49,755 nucleotides of DNA from contig JAPEVC010000253.1 in the NCBI GenBank assembly GCA_027946555.1, positions 1 to 49,755 of the forward strand. The letters are read 5' to 3'. How positions within the stretch are numbered: position 1 is the stretch's first letter; every line of letters starts with the position of its first letter. A program made the position numbers and the translations under genes. Source of the stretch: Gnomoniopsis sp. IMI 355080 (lineage: Eukaryota > Ascomycota > Sordariomycetes > Diaporthales > Gnomoniaceae). Below are positions 12,697 through 25,502 of this stretch, one piece after another. Below the pieces are notes generated by a model. It saw only the letters and a program-made list of their open reading frames with translations, was not told the DNA's origin and ran no database searches.

Positions 12697-13097
12697 ATGG
12701 CCGCACAAAAGACGCAGAAGGATTATGAAAAGGAAGTCCGCTCATGGGGCTTTCCTCATGTATTCACGTGGACTGATGGCCCGTATGTCGATTTACCCCT
12801 TTCTTTCTGGGACTATTCCGCCAGTCCTCAAGGACCTGATGGGATGAAGCCTTTGCAGAGAACTAATATCCAGCCTGTTTGGTTACTTGCTACAGGAACG
12901 CACACTACAGCCCACACTCACATGCAGGACTGACAACGCATCTCATTTTGAAAGGCGAACTGACCATTACGTACCCGAAAGACGACAAGCCCACCAAGCA
13001 GACGTTCCATGTTGGTGACCGGCTCGACGTGGAAGCAGGGCGGGTGCACGAGGTCTGGATGTGGAAGGAGGGCTGCACATATGTAATTGGGGAATGA
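12697..13097 (+). CDS. small single-domain cupin protein
   Basis: A 95-residue cupin (small beta-barrel). Two exons: 12697-12782 and 12896-13097. The 113-bp intron (GTATGT...CTACAG) is needed: reading through the donor runs into a stop, whereas splicing gives DGPNAHYSPHSHAGLTTHL and a continuous cupin fold. Cupin motif 1 is present as PHSH (His36, His38) with the usual Gly at 49. Motif 2 is AGRVHEVW with His80. The canonical motif-1 glutamate position appears to be Thr42. The product ends in TYVIGE. The ATG lies in a good context (ATCATGG). Lying 685 bp downstream of the O-methyltransferase, it could act in the same pathway as an isomerase, cyclase or dioxygenase-like enzyme, or as a binding protein. 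No reaction can be assigned. Confidence 0.85.
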
Positions 13098-16000
13098 AAA
13101 CCAACCAGCAGTTGATGAGGTCGTGAAAACATAAGCACAACAAAATTGTTCCCCCTTACCACACAAGAGCCCAGCTGCTTGCATACCCAGTGATCCCATA
13201 CTATATACTATTTCCAGGACAGTCAAGATATACCATACTTATCGCAGGCTATAGCCACATCTACGACGTCCGATCCGTCCGGAAGGGTTTGGTAGTTGTC
13301 CACCCATGGGATTTCCCCATCGTCTCACCTCAGGACCATACAGTATCACCCACCTTTTCCAATGACCAGACGTCGTTCAGTAGCTTGTTTGAGCCTCAAG
13401 AGCCCCCTCCCGCTTCGCTTGGCACGGCCCGCTCCCCGCATTGCCTTTCCCCCCGTCCCGACCGCCGGAAAAGAGCAAAAATAGTTTTGCATAAACGGCA
13501 AGAACATCATATAGACACATCTTATTACTTTCTCGGAACGCCAGATACCCAGGAGCCAAAAAAAGCAAAGAAAAAGATCATCGAGCACAGCAACAAATTC
13601 CAATCGCTCCCGCATCGTATCGACTATATGGCCTGAAAACATATTGTGGTACACAGGCGCGTTGGGTGAGGGGTACAGACCGTACGGTACTGATCGGTTC
13701 AAGCGATATTGAGCAACACATTATCATGTACTTGTCAGCCTATGGATGAGGTGTCTCAGCACTGTTACCTGAGTAGCACAGATCCACCGGCAGACGACCG
13801 AACTCGCCAGCGGGCTGGATCAATGTTACATGTACTTTGTGATAACCCAAGGCCGGACTACCGGACTGACTCCCTACCGCTGCCACGTGAGTAACTCATT
13901 ACCTTGGATGAACTGCTTTGTCGCACGGCCGGGCGATTACACCGGCCTGCTAGATAGATATTGGAACACGGGCTACCTCTTGAACCTGACAATGACAACA
14001 TCCACTCCTGCATTATATGAAAGATAACGGGTACGAATGTCAAAGCACAGTCACAGAGTGTCAATCTCAGTCCAAAAGGGACCTCGCAATGCTCGTGCTC
14101 CGCGCCTGCCCAGTGGAGGGCGTGGACGACGTGACATAAGCCGAAGTTTATTTTACTTCTCGCAGAGGTTTCAAACGCCTGCGGCATCCGCTTGGAGTAC
14201 GACCGGGTATAACAAAGACCAAGAAAAAGTGTGCACCGATGGGCTCACTTGCTCTGGACCGCACGCAATGGCGCCGCCATCGGGAACGATTCATGAAGTG
14301 GCGAGCTTGCAATGAAATTTTGCTCTTCGTGATAAAGCCGTAATCGACCTTTGCCCGTCGTCTTTGTCGGTGTGGACGATAGGTCGACAAGCTTCGTCCC
14401 AAACTTGTAGCTTGAGTCGTCGGCATGCCCGGCCATGTCGGCAGTTAGGACCATGTACACCATCCACACCGTATAATCAGCAATAGCCAAGTTGGATTAT
14501 AGCAGGATAGCGCATCTATCATAGTGAGAGAACGGCGTGGTCCGACGAAGAATATCACAAGATTCAATTAGGACTCATCCAGGTTTCCAGGTTTCCAGGC
14601 TCTCCCAAGGTTGACTACGGCGGTCCTCGACTTCGACCGGGCAAGGTGCCGAGGATTCGGAAACTTCTGGCGGGTTCTACCGTTGCTGCTAGGAGAAGGT
14701 TCCCGCAGAGAGTTTGGTGGACTATGTCACTGTTGCTGCGATATCAAACGCCTTCAAGGAGCTTAGCTCATGGACTCGCGATAACGGCGTAGCAGCCTCT
14801 TCGATATTCGCTATGCCGATATCAAAGTGGCCACTTTGGCACCAGAGACATCGTACCACAATAGTATGGTAGGAAAATCCTAGTGAGTCTTTCCAGCAAA
14901 GGATCTCTTGTTCGAGCTTCGATGTAACCATCAGACTTTCGAACGTGGGGGCGATCTGCACATTTCAGCTGTCGTGACTTTGACTTTTACCCATGGCTGC
15001 ATGTGGACGAACTTCCGGGACCCCATGATCCAAGAGATCGTAGTACACCAACTCAATTAATTAATTCGGTGCCGATTGGCTTTTCCTCGGGCGAACTCTG
15101 CAACAAGATGACTGGAAGCATCCAAAACGGCAAGCCACGCAATCGTCTAAGCTAGGGCCTCTGCAGGTTTTTGGGACGGAAAGGCGGGGAATGCCATCTT
15201 GTTATACTACTTGTAGGTAGTTGGCCATCGAAACCCTACAAACGGACATGTGTGTCGCCTTGCAAGTTGTGGGCCTGATTAACAGTTGCGCTATTTGGAT
15301 ATTCTGGGGATGGGCTCCTCGGCATGCAAAGCGGGTTGTGGCTGGGCCTTTTCCCCGGCCGCGTATCGTCAATACGTTGATTCTTTCCCTTCCCCGATCT
15401 TGGGTGTGCTTGTGCGAGCAAAATTGTCGTCATTCTTGCGACGCCCTCGGAGTATTCGGTCACGGAAGCTCCACAACTCAGTTCTGAATTGTGGACGAGT
15501 CAGCTGAGACTTTCATGCGCGCCTCGTTCAGTAATAGTGAGGGGGGTGCATCGAGGCCACCCAACGCTCGGTTGCCCATGCTGTGTTGACTAGGTCGTGG
15601 CGGCAGCAAGACGCGAATCTTTAAAATATTGGGCGGCTGGTGTTGTGCGACATTGCCAGCGCCGGATGGCGAGGCTCCACGATAAGGAAATGTTGCGCTT
15701 AGTGCTGGCTACTGTGTAAAATGTCCCCAGTCCACGGAACATCACTAGAATTTTTGACAATTCCGTGGCAAGGATCACCGACGTTTGTGTTGCTAATTTC
15801 GGGGTCATGCTACTATGTTTCGTCCTCGATAGCATTGCCGACTCTGGGGTTTCGAAACCATCAGCCGGTATAGATGGTCCACTGCCGGACTGGGCGAGTA
15901 AAGTGGGTATTGTCCCGAATGCACAGCGGCGGAGTTCCAAGATAAGACGGCAGGGCGAGGCTGCGGAGGACTGTTCGGGGCTTTCGACTTGCATCCGGGC

Positions 16001-19000
16001 GGGTGGGCAGTGTAGTCGACAGCGCTAAGCCCGCCAGAGATATCCAATCACGGTGCGTAGACAGAAGCTCGTGGCCCTCGCAGAGAATCTCGCATCTGCG
16101 TCTCCAGGCAGAGTGCGGTGGCGTTACTATGTACCATAGGAGGCCCAGTTTTGGTCGCATTCGGGCTGGCCGGGTTCACATTGGTGCAGCTATGTATTTG
16201 CCCAGCGGCAAAACGCAAGCAGGGCAAGGTGTAAGTCTAGATGCAGCCGCGACCGCATTTGTTGTTGATCAGCAGTTCCGGAATTCAAGGAGCTGGCAAC
16301 TGGTCACCAAGGGTCTTTGCGTGCTCCTTTACGTATCACAGTCGTGAGATCTTGGTGACAGCCTCGCACGCCGACTTCTGAAAGCCTTTTGCAAGCCATG
16401 GCCGTCCCTGGCCCAGCTGTGGATTTCGTAGTGGGGAGCTGAGGTGCTTGCCGGAATCGGTGAGGAAATTCAAAATCGCACCATCCCAGCTGTTCGGCCC
16501 GAGGGATCGAGATCTTTTACGTACTTTGTAGTATCCCGTCTCTAGTTCTGAAGAGTTAATCTGACTGAATAGTACTACCTGCCGTCGCCGTGGCGAGCGA
16601 GGGATGTCAGACCATTTTGCCGATTCGCTGCAGCTCTGGACCGTCCCGAACGTCGACGATGTGCTAGTCATATTCCACTTATTAAGAGAACCAACATTAT
16701 GGACGACTTTGAAGCTGCAAAGTAGGAGCTGGTGTGGAAGACGGTGCCGTTTGCTTGGTTCCGTCACAGTCCCTGACCTTGAACAACGGAGCCCAAGGAT
16801 CAGGGAAGTAGCCTACCTGCCATCGTACATAGTAGAACCGCACATGACTGTACAGTATATAATTGTGACGGACCTAGCAATCGGGGAAACTGTCCAAGTG
16901 AAGACGAGGGATTGCAATGGTCTAGCATTCAGCTGAAAGATGGCCAGCCTTTGACAAAGCTGTGAATCCGATTGTGCGTTGTATCGATAGCTGATGTGGT
17001 AAAGGTCTTGAACAGGATCATACACTGCGGGTACGTGAGCGAACCACAAGGAGCGGTCAGCACCAAGCCCTGCCAGCCAACCAGCCAGGACTGTAACGGC
17101 ACAGCGAAAGGGCAATAAGGCAGCCAGCCCCTGGCGCAACGTCAGAAGGTGCTGTCCCAGTTTTCAATACCTTTATCAGGTCGCATGCAGCGATTTGTTG
17201 ATCAATCTGCGGTGCATTGTGAATCCTGGGCCAATGGAGACTAAGCAAGGGGGCTCTGAAACGCAGCCGCTTGGAAGGGACACGGTGATCTCTTGCCGCA
17301 TCATGGCGGTGCATTGGCAGACAGTCCCTTGCCAAAGCGACGAGCCATGATCACCTCCTTGAGTGAATACATGCCTTTCAAAGTGTGTATCTTCCATACC
17401 TGCTATGGTAATTATCGATAGGGAAGCAATGCTTTCGGGACTGCCACGTGATACAACGTGGGTGGACAAGTGTGGAAGTGGTGTAAATTGTCAAGCAGCG
17501 AATGTATCTTCCTGGGGGGGGGGGGCTATAACGCTGCCATATAACAAGTCTGTTAAATTGGGATCATTTGATGTGGAGAAGACGATACTATGATACTGCC
17601 GACCGCGTAGAGTGGGATTGTTAGCAAGCTTGCGTGACCGCTTTGGCCGACAGGCGAGGAGACCAGTTGCCAATCAGGACACTGCCTATGAAGTGCGGTG
17701 TTGATGAGGTGCGATGATAGAGGGATGGCAGCCGTTGGTGTATCCAGGATGTGGCGAGAGGCTCATGGCATTTCGCGAGGAGAAGGATGGGGTTTTGTTG
17801 CAGGGCAGCCCCGAACGGGAAAGGCCATGAAAGTCGTTATCTATTAGTGGGGTCGTTGTAATGTCGTCTTCTCAGCAAGAAGTCATGACAAGAACCGAGA
17901 CGAGGCGAGGCGCAAATTGGAAGCTCCTGGTGAGGTTCAAGCTCAACATCAGACTCATGCTCCTCCGGTTCTTGTCTCAGCTGGCGTCACAATGGTTGAC
18001 GTGCTAGTCAGCTGATATGCGACAACTTTGCGGTGCATTTGGATAGTAGAGGAGGCCTGTCTGTCTGTGAGGGAGGAGGACAGGCAAGGGACAAAAGGCT
18101 GGGAAAACGGAGTAAAGTGGCCGTCCCGAGTTACTTCGTAGTTTGTGGTGGAGATAAATTGCATGCATTCTACAATGTGCAACTGCCAGCATGGGAAAAG
18201 CAACAGAACAGAAAGCTTGGGAATCTAGGCAGGGGTGTACCTACAGGGACGGGGGAGGGGCACTAGAGTACTCCGGACTGCGCAGTAAATACAGTGGGCC
18301 AACCCCACATAGACCCAGCCGTAACCTGCCTCGCCGGGCGAAACCGCCCGTAAGGGGACGTACCTACTGAGTTCCTATGGGTCTGGCGCCCCTTCCCTGT
18401 TTCTGCATTTCCAAGTTCTTGACAACGCCTTGGGGAGTTGCCAGTCTCGTACATTCGATTGCAGGTGAGGTTCGTCTCCTCACCAGTCAGTCCTTCAGAC
18501 CACGCCTGCACCCGAGTGTTCTAAACTCTCTTCCTATTTTATTTCCCGATTTAATTTCCAGACCATCTTTCTAGTCCCTTCCTGTGGTCTGATGTGCTCG
18601 GGCCTGCCACTGTAACTGGACCTGCGAAGCCTTGGTCGTCGTGTCTTGGTTGCTCCTTTGTCGTGTCTGCAGACATATACTGCTCTCTTCTTCACCCCAC
18701 ACCTCCTGTTGCACACGGTGGTACCGCTTGGCCATCTGCCACCCTCCTGCAGGTTTTCCGTCCCGTCAACTTGGTTTTACTCTATCTACAAGTACATACA
18801 GTCCTCTGCAGAATACGCAGTAGTACTACTCAAGCAGGGCTCGTCACCAGTGGCCGTCTCAGTCTGGGATCCTGGTCCTTAACACAACCAAGAAACCAAG
18901 ACTTCGATCTATTCTGCACAAGCTCGCGCAACGGAACTGGTTTTCGTCTCAAGCTTGGCCGCTCCCGCCCCGACTAGTTCTCGAAACCATTCGGCCTGTG

Positions 19001-19351
19001 CGCCCCTGTCTCCTGTTCAGCCTGACGACTCTTTGACCTCATGCTTGTCCTGATCCCGTTTTAAATATTCATGCATGCCCACCCTCACCCTCACCTTCAC
19101 CTCCTAGGCTAGTGATCTTCCAGACGACACCGGTCATCCCGTCCGTACTTGTGTCCCGCGGTCATAATATACTCCCTCACAGAGCCAACTGTACGACTGT
19201 GTTTCCTTGACAGTCTGGTCCGCCCTGATCTACCCACGGCACCACTGTCATCCAAGACCGACGGAATGGCGCCATCATTCTGCGCATGAAAGCCTGATCT
19301 GTCCCCTTGCCTGTTCCCCGGGCCCGAGGTCGACCGGCCGACGCCTTCGCT
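13098..19351. other. gene-poor spacer ending in a pyrimidine-rich leader
   Basis: No gene is supported over 6.2 kb; frames on both strands are short and unrecognised. Visible content: a run of 12 G at 17514-17525 and, from about 18480 to 19351, a C/T-rich tract that looks like the promoter and 5' UTR of the following Ser-rich gene. No transposon ends, tRNA B-box with a matching A-box, or rRNA was seen. Confidence 0.55.
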
Positions 19352-22300
19352 ATGGGGAATACGCCTTCCAAAGAGCCGCAAGGCCGCTCTTCCCACAAGC
19401 TGTCCAAGCCGAGAGTTACCAGCTTCCAGGCTCCTGTACCACCTTCGGGTGCCGACCTAAAACGGCCCGGCGAGTCTGTCCAGGAGTTCTTGAGCATTCC
19501 TTACTCGGCTACATCGAGCAACAACGACGACGACCATGCCGGCACTGGCGATAACGACCAAGACAAGCAGGGCTCGGACAAGTCCACACCTCTCGTGGCT
19601 CCCAAGGCACAAAGACGGCTCAGCCTCTTTCGTTCCAAGTCCTCTCAGGAACCCCCAGATAGCCGCAAGTCAAGGCGCAATACCATCATTGGCTCGCCGG
19701 TTGCGCCGTCTGAGGGTCATGTCCCTCAAGTGACGAGAGCAAATTCTGTCTCGACGCACCATGTCACGGATCAGCTACAGAGTGGACAGCATACAAGTGA
19801 AAAGTTTGTGTCCCCAATCCCAGCTTCAATATTTGCTGTCTGACCAAGATCCGTCTAGCTGGCCGCCCGCGCGATCCCGTGCTTCTTGGGCGTATGATCT
19901 GTCATCTTATGAGGCCCAGCGAGTCTTGAGCCTTGTGCAGGATCGACCTATACCATTGCCCAGAAGTCGGACGTCCACCAATCTGTCGGGCTCCAGATTC
20001 GATGACATGCCAAGGAGACGAGCTTCGATGTACGCCCAACCACAGAGCGCTCCAATCTCGCGGTCGAACTCTGAGCTCTCTCTTCATCCTCCTATGCGGC
20101 GCCGCTCTCTGATACAGACTCCGGGAGTTGCTACAAGGCCTAGTCCCGGTCCGACGGCTGCCAGATCGACGAGGTCTAGCCTGCGCCATAGCCATCCCCC
20201 AACACCCAGCATGTCAAGACAACCTTCCACCCATTTTGAGGAATCTGAAAGCGACTTGCTTTCCTTTGCGCCACTTGCCATTCCCAAAGCCGCGAATTGC
20301 GAGGTGCCCGGCGTAGCAACTCCGAAGGACAGTGATTACAGCATTACAGGAGCCTTCAAACTTGGGACTCTTCGCATAACCAACGGCAGCCCGGTGCTGA
20401 CTCCCGATCCCTTTCGCCTCCTTTTCAACGAAGTTGAGGAGACCAAGTCCGACGGCAAATTGAAAGACTACTTCGCTCAAGAGACCCCGAGAGAAAGCAT
20501 TGTAACCAGCGGTGGAGACGTGGCCCGTCCATCCGAACCAACGCTTGAAGCACTGGACGCAACCGATGCCGAGACACAAAAGTCCAAGCTCGACGTAGCT
20601 GGGGAGGAGTCAACAACCAGCCTGTCGAGTCCGGTTCCGGACCTGAACCTTGGAGGCCAGCCAACGTCGGAACTTCAACTCAGCCTCGATGGAACAGTCC
20701 AAGACCATCCGCCGAGTCCGTTGATGAGTCAGTCCAAGCAGGCGGCCGTGGATGACCATTTATTCGAGGACGAGACGGAGATTTCCGCGCCTGAGGTTTT
20801 AGACGTCCGAGTCGACCTGAGTGCGAGGAGCTCTACGCGGCAAGCAGTCGACTCAACAGAGACTCCTGAGGGTGTGAACAGGTCAGACAGCGGCTTTGTT
20901 TCGAATTCGAAGTCAGAGTCATCCCAGCATCACAGCTCACTAGCCAAAGCAGACTCCGGATACAGCTCCAACGTCTCACTTCGATCTTTGCGCCCAAGCA
21001 AAACTTCAGCGACCAGGGACGAAGAGACGGGGAGAAGTTCGACTGATAGTGATCAACGATCACAAATCATTCACGGCAATGGCTCGCATAGAGTACTGAA
21101 GATCCAATTGCCAAGTCCAGTGGCTGTGGATGATTGTACGGTTGACACGCCACAAAGCAGTAAAGCTCCGACCCCTCCGCCAAAAGACGACTATTTATTG
21201 AAGCGAACGTCGCGAAACACTTCCGGGGCCGCGGATACGCGCGCAGATCCGACCACGCCAGGTAGGATGCGCAGGAAGCCCCTAAATCAGCAACCTGCAG
21301 CAATTGACACTAGCCAGACCTTGGAAACCCAGGAACTCAAATCACCTAAGGCATTACCGCTCAGCCCTGCAAGTGCGAACTCGGAAGGGTCTTCATCTTC
21401 CTTGAGCATCGCGAACAATTCGCAGAAGCCAGGACGACTACAGCGATTCCTAAGTCTAAGAAGCTCATCAGCTTCGAAGCAAACTTACACTGTACACGAA
21501 ACGCATTCAGTTGACAGCAAGGTTCCTTCAATTCCGAAAGAAGTTGAAGCCAAGCTGCGCGAACACACAGGCCTGTATCCCATGACCAACAAGAGGCTTG
21601 CTCTGAAGTCGCAGATGAGCAAGGAGACACTGAAAACGATACTCAGCGTGGGAAGCCTGGAATATGCCAATGATGATGACTTACCGCCAACCCCCGCCTT
21701 TCTCGACAGAGAAGATGGTGAAGAAAGCAATGCTGCTGAGCCTGGCGAAGTCAACGAAACGTTCTTGAAGCAGACGTTGGCCTCCATGCAGTCAAACTTC
21801 ATGACTACTGCTACGTCCATGTTGTCGAGTAAGAAATCTCTTACACGGAAACCTGTTCCAATTCGCGAACCCGAAAAAGCTCTGGAAAATCGCGTTGGAG
21901 CAGGAGACTCGCGACCCGAGGTCATGGGACTTACACGTCATGTCTCGGTCGGCAGCAGCTCCATTAACAGCATCATGTCACCCGTATCCACACCAAGTCG
22001 ATCTCTGTCCATGACTACAAGGCATGACCATCATTCACAAACGAGGACTTATAGTCTGAACAGTCGACCCACAGCCATCCCGAATAATACCTCCTCGTCT
22101 TCAGAAACCATGCCAGAGGCGCAGCTACTTTCCAAGACCAGGACGTCTCCGCCAGTCAGTATCGTGACACGTACATCATTTCGTGCGCCTCCTCCACGCT
22201 CACCTTCGCGCCCGCAAGGTCCAGCTGTGCCTCGCAAGGAGGGTGTGGATAATATTGCTAGGTCTGTGAGCTATTCAACTACACATGCTTCAGGACGCCG

Positions 22301-22856
22301 GCTCGAGCCCTGTGATTCTTCCAGTAGCGACCAGCCAGCCAGGTCGAATTTCGCTTCGCAGTCGCAGGCGAGTACCCAAGATTCACCAAGCCGACGCAGC
22401 TCGCTCAGTTCTCAGACGCACTCTTCAGTGCATAGCCATCATAGCTCTGTTTCCTCGGTACGCAGGGACTTTGTGCGAGAGTCACGAGGCTTCCAAACGT
22501 GTGGTCAGCATGCCGGCGGTGCAGCCTTGAAGCACCAGGCTAGCCTGGAAGGGGTCGGTCGCAATCAGCTATATGGAGTCTATGTGCCTCACTCAGCGCA
22601 GCAAGGGCCTGCAGTCGTTCCCCAATCCCAATTCCATGATCTCAATGCGCACTGGAATCCTCATAATGGTCGACCGACAAGTGGCCAGCTACCATGGGGA
22701 GCGCCTCCCTACGTGCCTCGTGGACACCATCGTCGTAATCTCAGCGCCGGTAGCCAACTCGGCAGTCACACTCACACGGGTGGTGCCCACCCGCCTTATC
22801 GCATTTTGCATAGCTATAACTCGCCTGCGTATCGCAACGCCCCGATTTGGGGTTGA
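19352..22856 (+). CDS. Ser-rich fungal protein with N-myristoylation-type start, function unknown
   Basis: I recognise no catalytic domain. Two exons are inferred: 19352-19803 and 19859-22856, giving 1149 aa. The 55-bp intron has donor GTTTGTGT, a CTGAC branch site and a CTAG acceptor. It shifts frame exactly from the first to the second reading frame. The start MGNTPSKE has Gly2 and Ser6, the pattern used by N-myristoyltransferase, which suggests membrane anchoring. A short conserved-looking block (WAYDLSSYEAQRVLSLV) lies just after the splice. Another lies mid-protein (EAKLREHTGLYPMTNKRLA). The C-terminus ends HSYNSPAYRNAPIWG. The rest is low-complexity Ser/Pro/Thr sequence with many possible kinase sites, suggesting a disordered, phosphorylated scaffold. 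Alternative donors exist nearby, so the junction is less certain than the gene. Confidence 0.82.
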
Positions 22857-24061
22857 TTGTATACAATTAGAGGACTTTGACAATGTCAACGACTTGCGAG
22901 TCTCACGTCGAAGCAGAGGCTTGCAAACATTCTTCCTCTCGATTTGGCGATATTGTATGATTTCGCCGCGGTCTTGCGCCTACATTGCTTCCATTTATCA
23001 TTGCGTCTCTTTCTGGTCAGAACAGTTCGAGCTCCACAGTCTCTTGATGAATTCTTTTGTCTAGTGTCATTTCTTCGGGTTTACATACAGGCGTCTCTTG
23101 CGTTTTATTTTATTTTCACGATCTTACACGGTCACGGTCTTTCGCAATCACTGGCGTTTTGGGCATCTGTGGCATTTATAGCATTACGAAAGCGACACAT
23201 CAGCAACAGTCCTTACTGTCGATCTCTTGTTCCATATTCACGGCCAGTGAAGGGAAGGGGGGGGGGCGTCTTGACCCTGGCGATTTTTTTCTCATTTGTT
23301 GCTGCTTTGAGAGCAGGCACAGGATCGAAGATATGGAGGTTATACCCGACGATTTGGTCATCACCATGATGTTTACCTGCGTGGTCCGAGGTTATGTATG
23401 GGACTGCAATTGTACCCGAGCAGAGAAAGGTGTGAGCACGGCTCAGACGAGTTGGTGGGCCCACGTGGGAGATCGGTATTAGCTCAACCACAAGTAGGCT
23501 CACAAGTGTTGTGAAGTAGATGGCTTAGGCTGTCATGAAATCCACTGGTTTGATAGCTTGACGGGACACTCTGCGGGGGTCTTGGTCGAGCTGAGAACAG
23601 TACTCACGCTCGTGTGGGCTGCCTCAATGACAAGGACAATTTTTTCAAAATTAATTTTTTCCTTACATGGTGTGTACGTTACCCTGATGTTCTCATATAC
23701 CGTGATGTCTATACGCGCTGGATGCCTAGTCCATTGCATAAGCTGTGGCGAGCTCTTGTCCGTAGCTATAGCCAGACTTGCGGTCTTCCCAATGTGCCAA
23801 GGGAGGTTGGCTATGCATAGGCGCCTTGCAACAATGACTTGTAGCAGACGAATGGATTGTCGTGATCTGTCTTTTGGTGACACAGCGTTCGCTCGTGCGT
23901 GACAACCTTCTCTTTGCTTCTCTACCTACCGCTCATGCCCCTAGCCATATCTGCAAACGACCTCCCGCATAGAGCCTTCACTTTAAATAATCACACTACC
24001 ACAGGGTGCCAAGGATATTGTGTAGAACCTGAAGTACACTCCTCAAAGTTTTAGAGTATGT
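22857..24061. other. 3' flank and spacer, no gene recognised
   Basis: The left part is the likely 3' UTR of the Ser-rich gene. A G-rich run lies near 23258-23267. A minus-strand open frame at 23533-23883 sits downstream of the Rossmann-fold fragment but shows no match to that family or to any other I know. Confidence 0.5.
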
Positions 24062-24245
24062 TTACAAGTCCTCGAAGTTGCAGACGACGACTCTTAGTTT
24101 CGAGATGTTCGCCTCAGTGCCTATCGGAAGGGGAGTCCACCGCCCGACTGAGCGCAACAACGCAGGTGAAAGCTGAGTGGTTGAGGGCTTGACGAAGTAG
24201 CTCGGTTCCGACAAAGCCAGTCGTGCCGCCGATTACGATTTTCAT
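24062..24245 (-). pseudogene. broken NAD(P)-binding (NmrA/atypical SDR-like) gene fragment
   Basis: From an ATG at 24245 the minus strand reads MKIVIGGTTGFVGTELL, a clear N-terminal Rossmann GxxGxxG motif, then RQALNHSAFTCVVALSRA, typical of atypical short-chain dehydrogenases of fungi. This frame stops at 24114. The likely continuation (SKLRVVVCNFEDL) lies in the next frame and itself ends in TAA at 24062-24064. No GT donor and AG acceptor of reasonable spacing joins the two. The rest of the usual 230-300 residues (catalytic region, C-terminal half) is not found downstream. I read it as a frameshifted, truncated relic. A TATATA lies about 32-37 bp before the ATG. An undetected intron is the main alternative. 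Confidence 0.5.
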
Positions 24246-25502
24246 TTTGAGCCTGGGCCAGGGCAACAGGAAGGAGTATATAACAAATCCTTGGGGGGGG
24301 AGGGTGGCGGATGAGAGCAGGTGGGTTAAAAGGAGATGTATCAAAATGAGTTCGGACTTGTGGTTGGCACAGGATCGTGTGTTAATGCTCACGATATAGC
24401 TTGGCCATGAAAGGGGAATTTGACCATTCGGGCCATCTTAAAGAATACTGTATGCACTCAAAGAAATAGTCGAGTAGTGCTCGTCCTATTACATGCATAG
24501 TATCCGCCAAGTCCGGTGACTCCGTCTTGCCTTGCCACACAAAGTAGAATCTCAGTCACAGCCCATTAGTAGCTACGTAGAATATATATATCAACAATGT
24601 GTCACAAGCGAAACAAGCCATGGCAAACAACATCACAAGCTGCATTGTGAAAGATATTTCAAGGGCAAGGGCATACTTGGGCGAAGCGTCAACTGTCCAG
24701 CCAGTTTACCTAGTCGGAGGGGGGTTTGCGCAACCAACCTCCTTCGATCAGAGATTAGTAGGCGGCTTCCTTCTCTACATGAAGCTATCTGGGAAGTCAG
24801 ACGACAGTAGACCTCACATTCTAGCTGTCCTCAGACCTCATTCACCTGCTCTAGTGCATAAAATCTTCAAAGCGCCCTGCCCTGCAGGGGCAAGGTGGGA
24901 TCAATGCAATCATAGCGTGAAGTCAAACGGCATGCCTTCGCGTGACAACTTCTAGGCCCCAGAAAACAAATTGAACGAAAGCCATTCATTTTCACTAGGT
25001 CCCCGCATCTGCTTGAACAAGTAAATGATGTAAAATATTTTGAGTCTTTGTAAAAGCACAAGGGCAATGGTATTGTTATTTCTCCTTCCCAAGCTCAAGC
25101 GCGATTTGCATGCTATGAGCAGAATAATAAGGCCCCCTCCCGACCATGTCTGTCTAAAAACAAAGGAAAGGAAGGGGAAAAGTTGGCAAGAAACAGAATC
25201 GTAAGGAAATTCTCTTTACCCCCTCGTACATGTGATATCTTTCCCTTACTATATGATAATCCCATCCTGTATGCTATGCAACCCGTCCCGAGACAAAAGA
25301 TGAGTCGTGACATCGACTCCATGATATCGTGTGCTCCACCCCACCGACAGTATGTAACAAAAAGACAAAGGGAAAAGGGCGTAATTGATGGATGGCCCGT
25401 GTATATGTACACATGTACGTGTTGAGAGAAGAAGCCGGGCACCAACGGCAATAGATCTCTCTCCTCATTTCTTCGAAATTGCGACCTCTGTGAGTAGCTT
25501 CC
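24246..25502. other. spacer, no gene recognised
   Basis: Contains a G-run near 24293-24301 and an AT-rich TATATATA near 24583-24592. A plus-strand open frame at 24599-24955 has no recognisable motif. The right end is the 3' flank of SRB8. Confidence 0.5.

Noticed and set aside
10762..13097. Complete secondary-metabolite cluster
   Set aside because: No polyketide or peptide synthase, terpene cyclase, P450, transporter or pathway regulator accompanies the methyltransferase and cupin.
23533..23883. Minus-strand frame downstream of the NmrA-like relic as its C-terminal part
   Set aside because: Sequence does not resemble the second half of NmrA/SDR proteins.
24599..24955. Plus-strand frame of 118 codons
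   Set aside because: No domain, and a weak start context. It lies upstream of and opposite to the Rossmann-fold relic and does not look conserved.
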